Shown here: positions 62,950 to 64,000 of the stretch, in pieces
How the letters are laid out: the number at the start of each line of letters is the position of its first letter
Numbering within the stretch: the stretch's first letter is position 1
From: Bacteroides congonensis
GTDB lineage: Bacteria > Bacteroidota > Bacteroidia > Bacteroidales > Bacteroidaceae
NCBI RefSeq assembly: GCF_900130125.1
Contig: NZ_FQXY01000011.1
Coordinates: 1,116,001 to 1,180,000 of the forward strand
Length of the DNA: 64,000 bases
Direction of reading: 5' to 3'
Made by a program: the position numbers and the translations under genes
The notes under the pieces: generated by a model
The model's input: only the letters and a program-made list of their open reading frames with translations
Told to the model about the DNA's origin: nothing
Database searches by the model: none

Positions 62950-64000
62950 TTATTTGGCCAAGTCGCCTATTTCATCCAAATTCTTCTGAATATCTTCATC
63001 TGTCAATGAATAGTTGACCAAGTCACCCGCCAGGTATTTATCGTAAGAAGCCATATCAATCAAACCATGGCCGGACAGGTTGAACAGGATAACTTTTTCT
63101 TCTCCTGTCTCTTTGCATTTGTTTGCTTCGCGGATAGCTGCCGCAATAGCGTGGCTGGATTCGGGAGCCGGAATAATACCTTCAGACTGTGCAAACAGGC
63201 AACCGGCTTCGAAAGATTCCAATTGCTGTATATCTACCGCTTCCATCAGGTTGTCTTTGAGCAACTGGGAAACGATAACACCGGCACCATGATAGCGAAG
63301 TCCGCCGGCATGGATGTGAGCCGGGGCAAAGTTGTGTCCTAATGTAAACATAGGCAACAACGGAGTATATCCTGCTTCGTCACCGAAATCATATTGGAAT
63401 TTACCGCGTGTCAGTTTCGGACAAGAAGCGGGTTCGGCAGCAACGAAGCGGGTTTTCTTTCCTTCCAGTATATTATGACGCATGAAAGGGAAGGAGATGC
63501 CACCGAAGTTGGAACCACCACCGAAACATCCGATAACTACATCCGGATATTCACCGGCCATTTCCATTTGCTTTTCAGCTTCCAAGCCGATAATTGTCTG
63601 GTGCAGAGTCACGTGGCTAAGTACCGAGCCGAGTGTGTATTTACAGTTGGGAGTCATTTGTGCCAGTTCGATAGCTTCCGAGATAGCTGTACCCAGTGAA
63701 CCTTGATAAGTGGGGTGCTTGGTCAGAATATCTTTACCGGCACGGGTAGACATGGATGGAGAAGGAGTGACCTGTGCTCCGAAGGTCTGCATGATGCTAC
63801 GGCGGTAAGGTTTCTGCTCATAGCTGATTTTTACCTGATAAACGGCAGCTTCCAGACCGAATACTTTTGCTGCGTAAGAAAGGGCAGCTCCCCATTGTCC
63901 GGCACCGGTTTCGGTAGTGATATTGGTTACACCTTCCTGCTTGCAGTAATAAGCTTGTGCCAAAGCTGAATTCAGCTTATGAGAACCGATAGGACTCACA
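62950..64000 (-). CDS. TrpB2-type tryptophan synthase beta chain, 5' end missing
   Basis: About 350 C-terminal residues; the N-terminus lies beyond the window. The fragment starts at SPIGSHKLNSALAQ, where the Lys forms the PLP Schiff base. The Gly-rich phosphate-binding loop GCFGGGSNFGGI is near 157, and ETGAGQWG near 30. The insertions and the C-terminal stretch (GLRYHGAGVIVSQLLKDNLM, EGIIPAPESSHAI) are those of TrpB2-type (TrpB-like, TIGR01415) enzymes, which join indole and serine to tryptophan. The GTG at 63999-63997 is internal, not a start. Most Bacteroides carry TrpB2 apart from the trp operon. Confidence 0.92.
   Translation of the reverse strand, partial: VSPIGSHKLNSALAQAYYCKQEGVTNITTETGAGQWGAALSYAAKVFGLEAAVYQVKISYEQKPYRRSIMQTFGAQVTPSPSMSTRAGKDILTKHPTYQGSLGTAISEAIELAQMTPNCKYTLGSVLSHVTLHQTIIGLEAEKQMEMAGEYPDVVIGCFGGGSNFGGISFPFMRHNILEGKKTRFVAAEPASCPKLTRGKFQYDFGDEAGYTPLLPMFTLGHNFAPAHIHAGGLRYHGAGVIVSQLLKDNLMEAVDIQQLESFEAGCLFAQSEGIIPAPESSHAIAAAIREANKCKETGEEKVILFNLSGHGLIDMASYDKYLAGDLVNYSLTDEDIQKNLDEIGDLAK

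Noticed and set aside
63997..63999. GTG as the start of the TrpB2-like gene
   Set aside because: It lies just before the PLP Lys; family members have about 100 residues upstream, so the gene continues past the window.

Overview
The window is chromosomal DNA from a member of the Bacteroidales, most likely a Bacteroides close to B. thetaiotaomicron. The signs are the promoter style (TTTG, about 20 bases, then TAnnTTTG), SusC/SusD pairs, a hybrid two-component sensor, FecI/FecR-type sigma/anti-sigma pairs, DUF4250 and LruC/DUF4842 proteins, and short AT-rich leaders without strong Shine-Dalgarno sites. No rRNA, tRNA, insertion sequence, prophage or CRISPR array is visible. One structured non-coding RNA gene is.

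Region 1 (1-9.7 kb) is mostly core genome: the 5' tip of a saccharopine-dehydrogenase-like gene, a secreted protein of unknown role, a two-META-domain lipoprotein, dnaK with a textbook sigma-54-like site upstream, and a very large helicase that joins a DnaQ-like domain, a RecQ helicase and a UvrD-type helicase in one 1625-residue chain. Region 2 (10-20.7 kb) holds two envelope-signalling modules. One is an ECF sigma/FecR pair flanked by two related secreted proteins that carry receptor-type N-terminal domains but no beta-barrel. The other is an ECF sigma, a short membrane protein, a basic Spy/CpxP-like protein and an outer-membrane barrel. A ClC chloride channel follows. Region 3 (20.8-24 kb) has an LruC-domain lipoprotein and endonuclease IV.

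Region 4 (24.3-34.4 kb) is the most unusual part. A near-perfect Bacteroides promoter drives a roughly 275-nt rod-shaped RNA with its own terminator, which resembles 6S RNA (Bacteroidales-1 motif). Downstream is a co-directional run of secreted proteins: an unknown protein, a DUF6175-like protein, a second unknown, a WG-repeat protein broken by one in-frame TGA exactly where a WG tryptophan is expected, a protein with a FlgT-C-like end, and a small beta-barrel. The run leads into a CXXX-repeat RiPP cassette: a Tat/lipoprotein precursor with 12 cysteines, a radical SAM-SPASM maturase, a second SPASM-like maturase and a small accessory protein, followed by a lipocalin-like lipoprotein. I infer that the cysteine-rich peptide is modified in the cytoplasm, exported folded by Tat, lipidated and possibly surface-displayed by the upstream envelope proteins.

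Region 5 (34.4-62.8 kb, all minus strand) is a heparin/heparan sulfate utilisation locus. From regulator to distal end it runs: hybrid two-component sensor, two PL12-type lyases in tandem, surface glycan-binding protein, SusC, SusD, GH88 unsaturated glucuronyl hydrolase, PL12 heparinase III-like lyase, S1 sulfatase, DUF3604-like Tat lipoprotein, ROK sugar kinase, MFS transporter and a DUF4962/heparinase II/III (PL15-like) enzyme. The order matches the B. thetaiotaomicron BT4652-BT4663 locus as I remember it, with one extra PL12 gene. Internal terminators divide it into several transcripts. The window ends inside a TrpB2-type tryptophan synthase beta gene.
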